Source of the DNA: Myxococcota bacterium
GTDB taxonomy: Bacteria; Myxococcota_A; UBA9160; PR03
Reading direction: 5' to 3'
Length of the DNA: 37,609 bases
Assembly (NCBI GenBank): GCA_030066475.1
Contig: JASJBO010000105.1
Span: 1 to 37,609, forward strand
Shown here: positions 19,082 through 30,194 of the stretch, piece after piece
Layout of the letters: each line of letters begins with the position of its first letter
Position numbering within the stretch: the first letter of the stretch is position 1
The notes under the pieces: generated by a model
What the model was told of the DNA's origin: nothing
What the model saw: the letters and a program-made list of their open reading frames with translations, nothing else
Databases searched by the model: none
Program-made: the position numbers and the translations under genes

Positions 19082-20224
19082 ATGGACGATCACGAGCGTC
19101 AGCGCGCCCTGCGCGAAAAGCTCGACGCGCTCGACGGAGTGAGCGAGCACCTGTTCCGCCGGGTGAGTCGACATTTGGACCGCGCGAGCCGCGAGTTCGG
19201 GCTCGACGCGGAGGGCCGGCTCGAGGTGGCGATGTTCGACGCCCGCCCCTACGACATCGAATCCTTCGACGCCCGCAACGAGAAGCGGTTCAAGTTCCAC
19301 TACATCGCCGCCCCACTCGGCCTCGACACCGTCTCTTCGGCGAGCGGGCATCGCGCGGTCTGCATCTTCGTGAACGACAGCGCCGACGCGCGGGTCGTCG
19401 AGGAGCTGGCCGGCCGGGGCGTGCAGCTGCTCGCGCTGCGCTGTGCGGGTTTCAACAACGTCGACCTCGAAGCTTGCGAGAAGCTCGGCGTGAGCGTCGT
19501 CCGCGTGCCCGAGTACTCGCCCTACGCAGTGGCCGAGCACACCGTGGCGCTCATGCTGATGCTCAACCGCCGGCTCCACCAGGCCTACGTGCGCAACCGC
19601 GCCGGCGCCTTCGTGCTCGACGGGCTCACCGGCTTCGACATGCGCGGCAAGACCGTGGGCGTGGTCGGCACCGGGAAGATCGGCCGCGTCACGGCCGAGA
19701 TCCTGCTCGGCTTCGGCTGCCGCATCCTCGCCTACGACAAGTTCCCCAACGCGGAGCTGGGAGCCCGGGAGGGCGTTCGCTACGCGGACCTCGCCGAGAT
19801 CGCCCGGGAGTCGGACATCATCACGCTGCACGTCCCGCTCTTCCCCGAGACGCACCACCTGATCGACGCCGACGCCATCGCCCACATGAAGGACGGCGTG
19901 ATGATCATCAACACCAGCCGCGGCGGGCTGGTGGACACGCGCGCGCTGATCGAAGGGCTCAAGTCCGGGAAGATCAGCGCCGGGGGCCTCGACGTCTACG
20001 AGGAGGAGGCGGGCACCTTCTTCCGCGACCTGTCGAGCCAGGTGCTCACCGACGACGTGCTGGCGCGTCTGCTCACCTTCCCCAACGTGGTCGTCACGTC
20101 GCACCAGGCGTTCCTGACCCACGAGGCGCTGTGCGCAATCGCCGACACGACGCTCGCGAGCCTCGCCGAGTTCCAGGCGGGCAAGCGCGGCGCCGAGCTC
20201 ACCCACGCCGTCTCGGCCGGCTAG
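19082..20224 (+). CDS. ldhA: D-lactate dehydrogenase (LdhA-type 2-hydroxyacid dehydrogenase)
   Basis: This NAD-dependent enzyme reduces pyruvate to D-lactate, regenerating NAD+ in fermentation. The close match to E. coli LdhA is visible in AVCIFVND, ALRCAGFNNVDLEA, LTGFDMRGKTVGVVGTGKIG (Rossmann), MIINTSRGGLVDT (substrate arginine), GGLDVYEEE and TSHQAFLTHEA (catalytic histidine). That separates it from SerA- or hydroxypyruvate-reductase-type relatives. From ATG 19082 it has 380 residues, with an extra charged N-terminus of about 50 residues (MDDHERQRALREKLD...). An in-frame ATG at 19232, with GAGG five bases upstream, would give 331 residues, almost exactly the E. coli length, so the true start is uncertain. 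It is divergent from pyk, whose product is its substrate. Its TAG stop is the first part of repeat copy 3. Confidence 0.9.
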   Translation: MDDHERQRALREKLDALDGVSEHLFRRVSRHLDRASREFGLDAEGRLEVAMFDARPYDIESFDARNEKRFKFHYIAAPLGLDTVSSASGHRAVCIFVNDSADARVVEELAGRGVQLLALRCAGFNNVDLEACEKLGVSVVRVPEYSPYAVAEHTVALMLMLNRRLHQAYVRNRAGAFVLDGLTGFDMRGKTVGVVGTGKIGRVTAEILLGFGCRILAYDKFPNAELGAREGVRYADLAEIARESDIITLHVPLFPETHHLIDADAIAHMKDGVMIINTSRGGLVDTRALIEGLKSGKISAGGLDVYEEEAGTFFRDLSSQVLTDDVLARLLTFPNVVVTSHQAFLTHEALCAIADTTLASLAEFQAGKRGAELTHAVSAG

Positions 20225-20226
20225 CT

Positions 20227-20277
20227 GGTGGACTTCGCTCGCCTGCGGCTCGCTGCGCGCGCCCTCCGGGCGCTTGC
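20227..20277 (+). repeat. 51-bp dispersed repeat, copy 3
   Basis: It differs from copies 1 and 2 only at one base, in the hairpin loop (TCC instead of TTC). It follows the ldhA TAG (20222-20224) and CT exactly as copy 1 follows argC. The tail TGCCGCGCAGACTCC (20282-20296) is shared with copy 2. It occupies the gap between convergent ldhA and the glycerate kinase gene. Confidence 0.95.
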
Positions 20278-20301
20278 GGGGTGCCGCGCAGACTCCTAGC
20301 C

Positions 20302-21456
20302 CTAGCGCCGGGCGCGCGGGAGCTGTCGGCCGATCGCAAGAGCCGCAGCCGCATTGCGAGCCGTGCGCCGCACGTGGTGGGCGGCATCGCGCAGGGCCTC
20401 GTCGAGCGCGATCGGGCCGGGCGCGGCGGCGAACACCGCGTCGATGCCGTGCTCGTACACGGCCTCGAAGCCGTCGCCCAGCGAGCCCGCCATCGCGATC
20501 ACGCGCGCGCCGGCGCGGCGCGCCACGTACGCCACCCCGCAGGGGGTCTTGCCGTGCACGCTCTGGCCGTCGATGCGCCCCTCGCCGGTGACGACGAGAT
20601 CGGCGTCCTCCACGTGGGCGTCCATTCCGACGGCGTCCAGGACGATCTCGACGCCCGGACGCAGCCGGGCTCCGAGCAGCCCGAGCAGCCCGGCGCCGAG
20701 GCCGCCGGCGGCGCCGGCGCCGGGCACGTCCACGACCGGCGCGCCGCACTGCCGCTCGATCAGCGTCCCGAAGTGCGCCAGGTTGGCGTCCAGCTCGGCC
20801 ACCATCGCGGGCGTGGCGCCCTTCTGCGGGCCGAACACGGCCGACGCGCCGCGCTCTCCGCTGAGCGGGTTCGTGACGTCGCAGGCCGCCTCGATGCGCA
20901 CCCCGTCCAGGCGCGGGTCGAGCTGGGAGGCGTCGATCCGCTCGAGCTCCGCGAGCGCGCCGCCGCCGCGGCCGATCTCGCGTCCCGCGCGGTCGCGCAG
21001 CGCCACGCCCAGCGCCTGCGCCATGCCCGCACCGCCGTCGTTGGTTGCGCTGCCGCCGATGCCGACGATCAGGTGCCCGACGCCGCGCTCCAGAGCGGCC
21101 CGGATCAGCTCCCCGGTTCCGTAGCTGGAGGCGCGCATCGGGTCGCGTCGGTCGGGGGGCACCCGCTGCAGGCCCGAAGCCTCCGCCATCTCGACCACCG
21201 CGGTGCGGCCGTCTCCCAGCATTCCGAAGCGGGCCTCGACCGGATCGCCGAGCGGTCCCGTCACCCGCACGCGCTCGAGGCGCCCCCCGCTGGCATCCAC
21301 CAGCGCCTGCATCGTGCCCTCGCCGCCGTCGGCGACCGGCACCTGCACGTAGCGGGCCCGCGGCAGGACGAGCCGGAAGCCCGCTTCGATCGCCTCGCAC
21401 ACCTCGCGCGCGGTCAGGCTCTCCTTGAAGGAGTCGGGGGCGATCACGATCTTCAT
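20302..21456 (-). CDS. Glycerate 2-kinase (GarK/GlxK family)
   Basis: This family phosphorylates D-glycerate, normally to 2-phosphoglycerate, with ATP. The product has 384 residues. MKIVIAPDSFKESLTA opens the protein, followed by VPVADGGEGTMQALV, ASSYGTGELI, GIGGSATNDGGAGMAQALG, FGPQKGAT and VTGEGRIDGQSVHGKTP, all typical of the family. The ATG at 21456 was chosen because it gives the canonical N-terminus; no clear ribosome-binding site precedes it. It lies 23 bp downstream of glgX on the same strand, so it is probably the last gene of a pgm-glgP-glgX-glycerate kinase operon. That placement is unexpected for a glyoxylate/glycerate enzyme. Its 2-phosphoglycerate would join glycolysis below phosphoglycerate mutase. 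Confidence 0.93.
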   Translation of the reverse strand: MKIVIAPDSFKESLTAREVCEAIEAGFRLVLPRARYVQVPVADGGEGTMQALVDASGGRLERVRVTGPLGDPVEARFGMLGDGRTAVVEMAEASGLQRVPPDRRDPMRASSYGTGELIRAALERGVGHLIVGIGGSATNDGGAGMAQALGVALRDRAGREIGRGGGALAELERIDASQLDPRLDGVRIEAACDVTNPLSGERGASAVFGPQKGATPAMVAELDANLAHFGTLIERQCGAPVVDVPGAGAAGGLGAGLLGLLGARLRPGVEIVLDAVGMDAHVEDADLVVTGEGRIDGQSVHGKTPCGVAYVARRAGARVIAMAGSLGDGFEAVYEHGIDAVFAAAPGPIALDEALRDAAHHVRRTARNAAAALAIGRQLPRARR

Positions 21457-21479
21457 CGGCGCGTTCGGGCGGGCTGGGC

Positions 21480-23536
<2,057 letters not shown>

Positions 23537-23540
<4 letters not shown>

Positions 23541-26029
23541 GACTTCGCTCCGCTCCGCGCGGCGCGCCGCGCCCCGACGCGCACCGGCTCGACCCCCCAG
23601 ATCTCCTCGCAGTACTGGCGCATCGGGCGGTCGGACGAGAAGAAGCCGCAGCGCGCCGTGTTGAGGATCGACATCCGGGTCCAGGCCTCGCGGTCGAGGT
23701 ACGCGTGCGCGGCGCGCTCGGAGCACTCCACGTACGCGTCGAAGTCGGCGAGCACCAGGTACTCGTCTCCGCCCAGCAGCGACTCGACCAGCGGCTTGAA
23801 GCGACCCGCGTCGCCGTCCGAGAAGGCCCCAGAGCCGAGCGCGTCGAGCACGTCGCGCAGCTCCGGGTTGCGCTCGACGTAGTCCGCCGGCCGGTAGCCG
23901 CCTTCCTTGAGCGCCAGCACCTCGTCGACGCTGAGGCCGAACAGGAAGAAGTTCTCTTCGCCCACCCGCTCCCGGATCTCGATGTTGGCGCCGTCCAGCG
24001 TCCCCACGGTCAGCGCCCCGTTGAGCGCGAACTTCATGTTGCCGGTTCCGGACGCCTCCTTGCCCGCCAGCGAGATCTGCTCGGACACGTCGGCCGCCGG
24101 GTAGATGTGCTCCGCCAGCGAGACGGCGAAGTTGGGCGGGAACGCCAGCCGCAGCCGGCCGCGCACGGCCGGGTCGCCGTTGACGACGCGGCCGACGTCG
24201 TTGATCAGCTTGATGATCAGCTTGGCCATCGCGTAGCCCGGCGCCGCCTTGGCACCGAACACGAAGGTGCGCGGCACGAGCTCCAGGTCCGGGTCGGCCT
24301 GGATGCGCCGGTAGAGCGCGATCACGTGGAGCACCTTGAGCAGCTGGCGCTTGTACTCGTGGAGGCGCTTGACCAGCACGTCGAACAGGGACTCCGGGTC
24401 GACCTCGACGCCGGTCCGCTCGAGCAGGACGGCGGCCAGCCGGCGCTTGTTGTCGAGCTTGACCTGGTGCCAGGCGCGGCGGAAGTCCGCATCGTCGGCG
24501 TGGGGCTCGAGCTTGCGGAGCTGCTCGAGGTCGCGCAGCCAGCTGCTGCCGATCCGCGAGCTGATCAGCTCCGAGAGCCCCGGGTTCGCCAGGCGCACGA
24601 AGCGGCGCGGCGTGACGCCGTTGGTCTTGTTCTGGAAGCGCTCGGGCCACAGCTCGCCGAAGTCGCCGAGCGTGCGCTCCCGGAGCAGCCGCGACTGGAT
24701 CTCGGCGACGCCGTTCACCGCTCGGCTTCCCACCGTGGCGAGGTGCGCCATCCGCACCCGCCGCTCCGGCTCCTCGCCGATCAGCGACATGCGCGCCACC
24801 CGCGCCTCGTCGCCGGGGAAGCGCGTGCGCACCTCCTCCAGGAAGCGGCGGTTGATCTCGTACACGATCTCGAGGTGGCGGGGCAGGACCTCGCCGAACA
24901 GGTCGACCGGCCACTGCTCGAGGGCCTCGGGCAGCAGCGTGTGGCAGGTGTAGCCGAACGTCGCGCGGGTGATCTCCCAGGCCCGCTCCCAGTCGAGCGC
25001 GTGCTCGTCGACCAGCAGGCGCATCAGCTCCGGAATCGCGAGCACCGGGTGCGTGTCGTTGAGCTGGATGGCGGCCTTGTCGGGCAGCTGGTCCCAGTCC
25101 GAGTTCCGGACCCGGAAGCGGCGCAGGATGTCGGCCAGCGAGGCGGCCACCAGGAAGTACTGCTGGGTCAGGCGCAGCCGCTGGCCCTGGGGCGTGGAGT
25201 CGTTCGGGTAGAGGACCTTGCTGATGGTCTCCGAGAACACCTTCTTCTCGACGGCGCGCGCGTAGTCCCCGACGTCGAACAGGCGGAAGTCGAACTGCTC
25301 GCTGGCGCGGGCGCGCCACAGGCGCTGCGTGTTGACGGTCTGGGTGCCGTAGCCCGGCACCAGGACCGTGTAGGGCTCGGCCAGCACCTTGCGCTGCGGG
25401 ACCCAGCGCACGCGCCGCACGCCTGCCTCGCCGTCGTACGACTCGGTGTGCCCGCCCAGCCCGATCTCGACCATCTCGTCCGACTGGGGGAACTCCCAGG
25501 GGTTGCCGAGCAGCTCCCACTCGTCGGGGACCTCGACCTGCCAGCCGTCCTCGAAGGTCTGCTTGAAGATCCCGAACTCGTAGCGGATGCCGTAGCCCAC
25601 CGCGGGGACGTCGAGCGTCGCCAGGGAGTCGAGGAAGCACGACGCCAGCCGGCCGAGGCCGCCGTTGCCGAGGCCGGGCTCGACGTCGTGCGCGATCAGG
25701 TCGTCGAGATCGATGTCGAAGCTCGCGAAGGCCTCTCGCGCGAGCGCCTCCGTGTCGGTGTACAGCAGGTTCTGCGCCAGCTGCCTGCCGGGCAGGTACT
25801 CGGCGGACAGGTAGTAGGCGAACTTGGGGTTCGCCTCGAAATGGGCGTCCACGGTCCGGCGCCAGCGATCGATGAGGTAGTCGCGCACGGTGTGGCCCAG
25901 CGCCATGTACGCGTCGTGCGGGCTGGCGGTCTGGATGTCCTGACCGCCGGCGTGGTAGAGGTTGTCGATCAGCAGGCGCCGGAAACCCGCGACGCTGCGG
26001 CTGACACGGGTGCTCTTGGTCTCGGCCAT
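23537..26029 (-). CDS. glgP: Glycogen/maltodextrin phosphorylase
   Basis: GlgP releases alpha-glucose 1-phosphate from the non-reducing ends of glycogen or maltodextrin, using phosphate and PLP. The 830 residues match the long GT35 form. [42 protein letters not shown] and [28 protein letters not shown] (split signature) are all present. Lys666 in GNMKFALNG should carry the PLP. The ATG at 26029 has GAGGG upstream. It follows pgm after 36 bp and overlaps glgX, giving the order pgm-glgP-glgX, so its glucose 1-phosphate passes to a co-transcribed mutase. Sequence alone does not settle glycogen versus maltodextrin preference; the neighbouring glgX favours glycogen. Confidence 0.96.
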
Positions 26030-26065
26030 GGGAAGCCCTCGCTCTTGGGGGTCAGCGCCGCTCGA

Positions 26066-27736
26066 CTAGGCGCCCGCCAGCGCGCGCGCCACGAGCGCGC
26101 GCGCCTCCTCCTGCAGGCGACGCAAGTGGTCGGGGCCGAGGAAGCTCTCGGCGTAGATCTTGTAGAGGTCCTCGGTGCCGGAGGGGCGGGCGGCGAACCA
26201 GCCGCTCTCGGTCGCGACCTTGATGCCGCCGAACGCGGCACCGTTGCCCGGCGCCTCGCTCTGCACGGCGAGGATCTTCTCGCCCGCGAGCTCGCGCGCC
26301 TCGACCTGCGTGGGCTGGAGCCGGGCGAGGACGCGCTTCTCATCGGCACTCGCGGGCGCGTCGATGCGCTCGTAGACGGGCTCGCCGTGGGCGGCCGCGA
26401 GGTCGCGGTACAGCTCGGCCGGGTCGCGGCCGCTCACGGCCGCGATCTCCGCCGCCAGCAGGTCGAGCAGGATGCCGTCCTTTTCGGTGGTCCAGACCGT
26501 GCCGTCGCGGCGCAGGAAGGCCGCTCCGGCGCTCTCCTCGCCGGCGAAGCCGAGCGCGCCCTCGAGCAGTCCATCGACGAACCACTTGAAGCCGACGGGG
26601 AACTCCCGGACCTCGCGCCCGAGCGCCGCGGCGATGCGGTCGAGCAGCGCGGTGGTGACGACCGTCTTGCCGATCGCGGCCGCCGGCCCCCAGTCCGGCC
26701 GATGCGCGAAGAGGTGGGCGACGGCCACCGTCAGGTAGTGGTTCGGGGGCATGAGCCCGCCCGATCGGGTGACGATTCCGTGGCGGTCGGAGTCGGTGTC
26801 GTTGCCGAAGGCGAGGTCGAAGCGGTCCTTCAGGGCGACGAGCCGCGCCATCGCCCAGGGCGACGAGCAGTCCATGCGGATGCGGCCGTCGTGGTCCAGC
26901 GACATGAAGGCGAAGCGCGGGTCGACCGTCTCGTCCACCGAGCGCAGGTCGAGCCCGTAGCGCTCGGCGATCGGGCCCCAGTACGCGACGTTGGCGCCGC
27001 CCAGGGGGTCGACCCCCAGCACCAGGTTCGCTGCGCGGATCGGCTCGAAGTCGATCGCCGCGCCCAGGTCGCCGACGTAGGCGTCGACGTAGTCGTGAAG
27101 CCGCGTGCCCGCGGCGCGCAGCGCCGCGCCGAAGGCGACCCGGCGTACGTCGCGCAGTCCGCCGGCGAGGATCTCGTTCGCGCGTTGCTCGATCGCGCGG
27201 GTGGTCTCGGTGTCCGCCGGTCCGCCCGTCGGCGGGTTGTACTTGAATCCGCCGTCCTCGGGCGGATTGTGCGACGGCGTGATCACGATGCCGTCGGCGA
27301 GCCCGTCGGAGCGCCCCCGGTTGTGCGCGAGGATGGCGTGGGAGACCGCCGGCGTGGGCGTGTAGCCGTGCTGGGCGTCGATGCGCAGCTCCACCCCGTG
27401 CGCAGCGCACACCTCGAGCGCGCTCTCGAAGGCGGGCTCGGACAGCGCGTGAGTGTCCTTGCCGACGAAGATCGGGCCGCCGATGCCGCGAGCGGCGCGG
27501 TGCTCGCAGACCGCCTGGGTGATCGCCAGCACGTGCGGCTCGTTGAAGCTCTCGCGCAGCGACGAGCCGCGGTGGCCCGAGGTCCCGAACGCGACGCGGT
27601 GCGCGGGCTCTCCCGGATCCGGGCGTCCGGTGTAGTACGCGGCGACCAGCCGAGGGACGTCGACGAGGTCCTGCGGCTCGGCCGGCTGTCCCGCGCGCGG
27701 GTGGCGAGTGGGGCGATCGGGGTCTTGGGGGGACAC
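26066..27736 (-). CDS. pgm: Alpha-phosphoglucomutase
   Basis: Pgm interconverts alpha-glucose 1-phosphate and glucose 6-phosphate. The 556 residues match the bacterial Pgm group that also includes the E. coli enzyme. [13 protein letters not shown] lies near the N-terminus. The phosphoserine is Ser155 in [20 protein letters not shown], the metal loop is [11 protein letters not shown], and the C-terminal phosphate-binding loop is [17 protein letters not shown]. The start is GTG 27736, with GGGAGGT four bases upstream; a nearby ATG (27740) is out of frame. It heads the minus-strand glycogen-breakdown operon and is divergent from fba across a 125-bp AT-richer region. It acts on the GlgP product; the beta anomer is handled by the separate pgmB product. 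Confidence 0.96.
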   Translation of the reverse strand: MSPQDPDRPTRHPRAGQPAEPQDLVDVPRLVAAYYTGRPDPGEPAHRVAFGTSGHRGSSLRESFNEPHVLAITQAVCEHRAARGIGGPIFVGKDTHALSEPAFESALEVCAAHGVELRIDAQHGYTPTPAVSHAILAHNRGRSDGLADGIVITPSHNPPEDGGFKYNPPTGGPADTETTRAIEQRANEILAGGLRDVRRVAFGAALRAAGTRLHDYVDAYVGDLGAAIDFEPIRAANLVLGVDPLGGANVAYWGPIAERYGLDLRSVDETVDPRFAFMSLDHDGRIRMDCSSPWAMARLVALKDRFDLAFGNDTDSDRHGIVTRSGGLMPPNHYLTVAVAHLFAHRPDWGPAAAIGKTVVTTALLDRIAAALGREVREFPVGFKWFVDGLLEGALGFAGEESAGAAFLRRDGTVWTTEKDGILLDLLAAEIAAVSGRDPAELYRDLAAAHGEPVYERIDAPASADEKRVLARLQPTQVEARELAGEKILAVQSEAPGNGAAFGGIKVATESGWFAARPSGTEDLYKIYAESFLGPDHLRRLQEEARALVARALAGA

Positions 27737-27861
27737 GCATACCTCCCTCGATGCCAGGCTACGATGTTATCGAGATGCGGCGAGTCGCCGCTATCCTTTC
27801 CGAAATCCTGTGTGTCGATTGTGTGACACCTGGGCTCGCCACGAGGCGCGGGAGGAGGAAC
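27737..27861. promoter_or_regulatory. Divergent pgm/fba control region with inverted repeats
   Basis: This 125-bp intergenic region is clearly AT-richer than its surroundings. It contains a 15-bp inverted repeat GCGGCGA-G-TCGCCGC (27777-27791), immediately followed by TATCCT (27792-27797), a -10-like box for fba. A second inverted repeat GTGTC-N8-GACAC lies at 27812-27829, and CGAT-GTT-ATCG lies nearby on the pgm side. No clear -35 is visible. The repeat abutting the -10 is well placed for a shared repressor or activator site. Confidence 0.45.
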
Positions 27862-28890
27862 ATGCCCATCGCCAGCCCCGATCAGTACCAGCAGATGCTC
27901 GACCGGGCCAAGGCCGGTCGCTTCGCCTACCCGGCGTTCAACGTGAGCGGGCTCGAGACGCTCAACGCCGCCCTGGAAGGACTCGCCGAGGCGCGCAGCG
28001 ACGGCATTGTCCAGGTTTCGTCCGGCGGCGGCGCGCACGCCTCCGGTGCCGCGGTGCGCGACATGGCCCTCGGGGCCCAGGTGCTGGCCGAGGCGGCCCA
28101 CCGTCTGGCCGAGCGACACGACGTGCTGGTGGCGCTCCACACCGACCACTGCCACCCGAAGAACGTCGAGCCCTTCCTGGAGCCGCTGATGCGCGCCAGC
28201 GAGGAGCGGGTCGCGCGCGGCGAGCCGGCGCTGTTCCAGAGCCACATGTTCGACGGCTCCGCCCTGCCGCTCGCGGAGAACCTGGCCGTCTCGCGCCAGC
28301 TGCACGAGCGCCTGGCCAAGATCGAGGTGATCCTCGAGGTCGAGACCGGCGTGGTCGGCGGCGAGGAGGACGGCCACGACACCTCGGGCGTCGCCAAGGA
28401 CAAGCTCTACACCAGCCCCGAGGAGATGCTCGAGGCGTGGGACACGCTGCGGCCGATCGGGCGCTTCCTGCTGGCCGCCACCTTCGGCAACGTCCACGGC
28501 GTCTACAAGCCGGGCAACGTGAAGCTCTCGCCCCCGATCCTGAAGCAGGGGCAGGCGGCCGTCCAGGAGCGCCACGGGACCGACGCCAACCCGCTCGACC
28601 TGGTCTTCCACGGCGGCTCCGGGTCGACGCTCGAGGAGATCCACGAGACCCTCGACTACGGCGTCGTGAAGATGAACATCGACACCGACACGCAGTACGC
28701 CTTCACGCGTCCGCTCGTCGACCACGTGTTCGCGAACTACGCCGGCGTGCTGAAGGTCGACGGGGAGGTCGGGGACAAGAAGGTCTACGATCCGCGCTCG
28801 TACCTGGCCAAGGGCGCGGCGGGCATGAAGGAGCGGGTCGTGCAGGCCTGCCGCGACCTGCGCAGCGAGGGCACCAGCCTGCGGGCCTGA
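27862..28890 (+). CDS. fba: Class II fructose-bisphosphate aldolase
   Basis: This zinc-dependent enzyme cleaves fructose 1,6-bisphosphate to triose phosphates. The product has 342 residues. MPIASPDQYQQML, SDGIVQVSSGGGAHASG, the zinc/catalytic ALHTDHCHPKN, FQSHMFDGSA, the EVETGVVGGEEDG segment, ATFGNVHGVYKPGNVKL and VFHGGSGS are all present. The whole pattern resembles the actinobacterial class II enzyme of about 344 residues. The ATG at 27862 is preceded by a textbook GGAGGAGGA site; a longer upstream frame has no family similarity. It is divergent from pgm and convergent with pfk, whose product it cleaves. Only 6 bp separate the fba and pfk stop codons. Confidence 0.97.
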   Translation: MPIASPDQYQQMLDRAKAGRFAYPAFNVSGLETLNAALEGLAEARSDGIVQVSSGGGAHASGAAVRDMALGAQVLAEAAHRLAERHDVLVALHTDHCHPKNVEPFLEPLMRASEERVARGEPALFQSHMFDGSALPLAENLAVSRQLHERLAKIEVILEVETGVVGGEEDGHDTSGVAKDKLYTSPEEMLEAWDTLRPIGRFLLAATFGNVHGVYKPGNVKLSPPILKQGQAAVQERHGTDANPLDLVFHGGSGSTLEEIHETLDYGVVKMNIDTDTQYAFTRPLVDHVFANYAGVLKVDGEVGDKKVYDPRSYLAKGAAGMKERVVQACRDLRSEGTSLRA

Positions 28891-28896
28891 CCCGGG

Positions 28897-30183
28897 CTAC
28901 CAGCGGGGCTGACCGGTGCAGGCCCTCACCGCCTGCCACAGGTCGCTGGACAGGTCCATCTCGCGGCGATTCGCCACGGCGGCGCCGATCGGGACGTGGA
29001 TCAGGCTCTCGTGGTGGAAGCCGATCAGCATGTCGGTCTTGCCGGCCATCGCCGCGTGGACGGCCATGCGCGCCATGCGGTCGCTCAGGATGCGGTCCCA
29101 GGCGTTCGCAGGGACGCTGCGGATGGCATAGCTCGGGTCGATGTATTTCAGGTTGGCCTCGATCCCCGCCGCCTCGAAGTGCGCCTTGATGCGGTCGCGC
29201 AGGAAGACGCCGATGTCCTGGAAACGCACGTTGCCGGAGGCGTCGCGCTCGGCGTCCTCCGTGTCGAACAGGTGCTGGCCCGCGCCCTCGGCCACGATCA
29301 CGACGGCATGGCCGCGTCGCTCGACGCGCCGCTGGAGGGCGGCGAGGAAGCCGTTCTCGCCCTCGAGGGGGAAGGGCACCTCGGGGACCAGAACGAAGTT
29401 GGCCTCCTGGCTGGCCACCGCGGCGCCGGCGGCGATGAAGCCCGCGCTGCGCCCCATCACCTTGACCAGGCCGATGCCGCCCGGCGCCCCGAGCGCCTCG
29501 ACGTGCGCGCCGCGCACGACCTCCTGGGCGATCTCGGCGGCGGTGGCGTAGCCGAAGCTCATCCACACGTACGGGATGTCGTTGTCGATGGTCTTGGGGA
29601 TCCCGACCACGGACTTGGCGAGGCCGCGCTTGGCGATCTCCTCGGCGATCGCGTGGGCGCCGCGCTGGGTGCCGTCGCCGCCGAGGCAGAGCAGCGCGTC
29701 GATCCCCTCGCTCTCCAGGAAGTCGACCACGACTCCGGGCTCCTGGCCGCCCCGGGAGCTGCCCAGCACCGTGCCGCCCAGGTTGTGGATGTCGTGCACG
29801 AACTCCTCGCTCAGCTCGATGGGCGGCCGGCCCTCGGCGGGGTTGAGTCCTCGGTAGCCCTCGCGGATGCCGAGCACGCGGCGCACGCCGTAGTTGTGGA
29901 CGAGCTCGTAGTAGGCCGAGCGAATCACGTTGTTGAGGCCGGGCGAGAGCCCGCCGCAGGTGACCAGGGCCACGGTGCTGGCCGGCGGGTCGAAGAACAG
30001 GCGGGGTCGCGGGCCTCCCTTCTCGAAGGTCACGTCCTCGGGCGCGCTGGCGCCCGGGCCGATCTCGTCCTCGAGACGCACCCGGGTCTCTTCCGAGACG
30101 AACACCGCCCCGTGCTCCGCGAGCGGCGATTCGAAACGGCACTCCCCCAGCGTCTCGACGATCAGGTCCTGCGGCGTCGGCAA
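28897..30183 (-). CDS. pfk: 6-phosphofructokinase, trypanosome/plant-type group
   Basis: This enzyme phosphorylates fructose 6-phosphate at C1. The product has 428 residues, longer than E. coli PfkA (320), with an N-terminal extension of about 80 residues before TCGGLSPGLNNVIRSAYYEL. GIREGYRGLNP, GGDGTQRGAHAIAEEI, GIPKTIDNDIPY and KVMGRSAGFIA follow. The glycine at residue 171 (GGDGT) is the residue found in ATP-using enzymes, whereas PPi-using ones carry aspartate. Lys197 (PKTIDND) is shared by PPi-dependent and by trypanosomal and plant ATP-dependent forms. ATP is therefore the likelier phosphoryl donor. The start is TTG 30183, with GAGGAG six bases upstream, 11 bp after the GH65 gene. It is probably co-transcribed with that gene. 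Confidence 0.93.
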   Translation of the reverse strand: MPTPQDLIVETLGECRFESPLAEHGAVFVSEETRVRLEDEIGPGASAPEDVTFEKGGPRPRLFFDPPASTVALVTCGGLSPGLNNVIRSAYYELVHNYGVRRVLGIREGYRGLNPAEGRPPIELSEEFVHDIHNLGGTVLGSSRGGQEPGVVVDFLESEGIDALLCLGGDGTQRGAHAIAEEIAKRGLAKSVVGIPKTIDNDIPYVWMSFGYATAAEIAQEVVRGAHVEALGAPGGIGLVKVMGRSAGFIAAGAAVASQEANFVLVPEVPFPLEGENGFLAALQRRVERRGHAVVIVAEGAGQHLFDTEDAERDASGNVRFQDIGVFLRDRIKAHFEAAGIEANLKYIDPSYAIRSVPANAWDRILSDRMARMAVHAAMAGKTDMLIGFHHESLIHVPIGAAVANRREMDLSSDLWQAVRACTGQPRW

Positions 30184-30194
30184 GGTGCGCTCCT

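Noticed and set aside
19082..20224. Phosphoglycerate dehydrogenase (SerA) or glyoxylate/hydroxypyruvate reductase
   Set aside because: Sequence segments match LdhA-type D-lactate dehydrogenase throughout, there is no C-terminal ACT domain, and pyruvate kinase is the neighbour.
27740..27740. ATG at 27740 as the start of pgm
   Set aside because: It is out of frame with the phosphoglucomutase; the GTG at 27736 is in frame and has a good ribosome-binding site.
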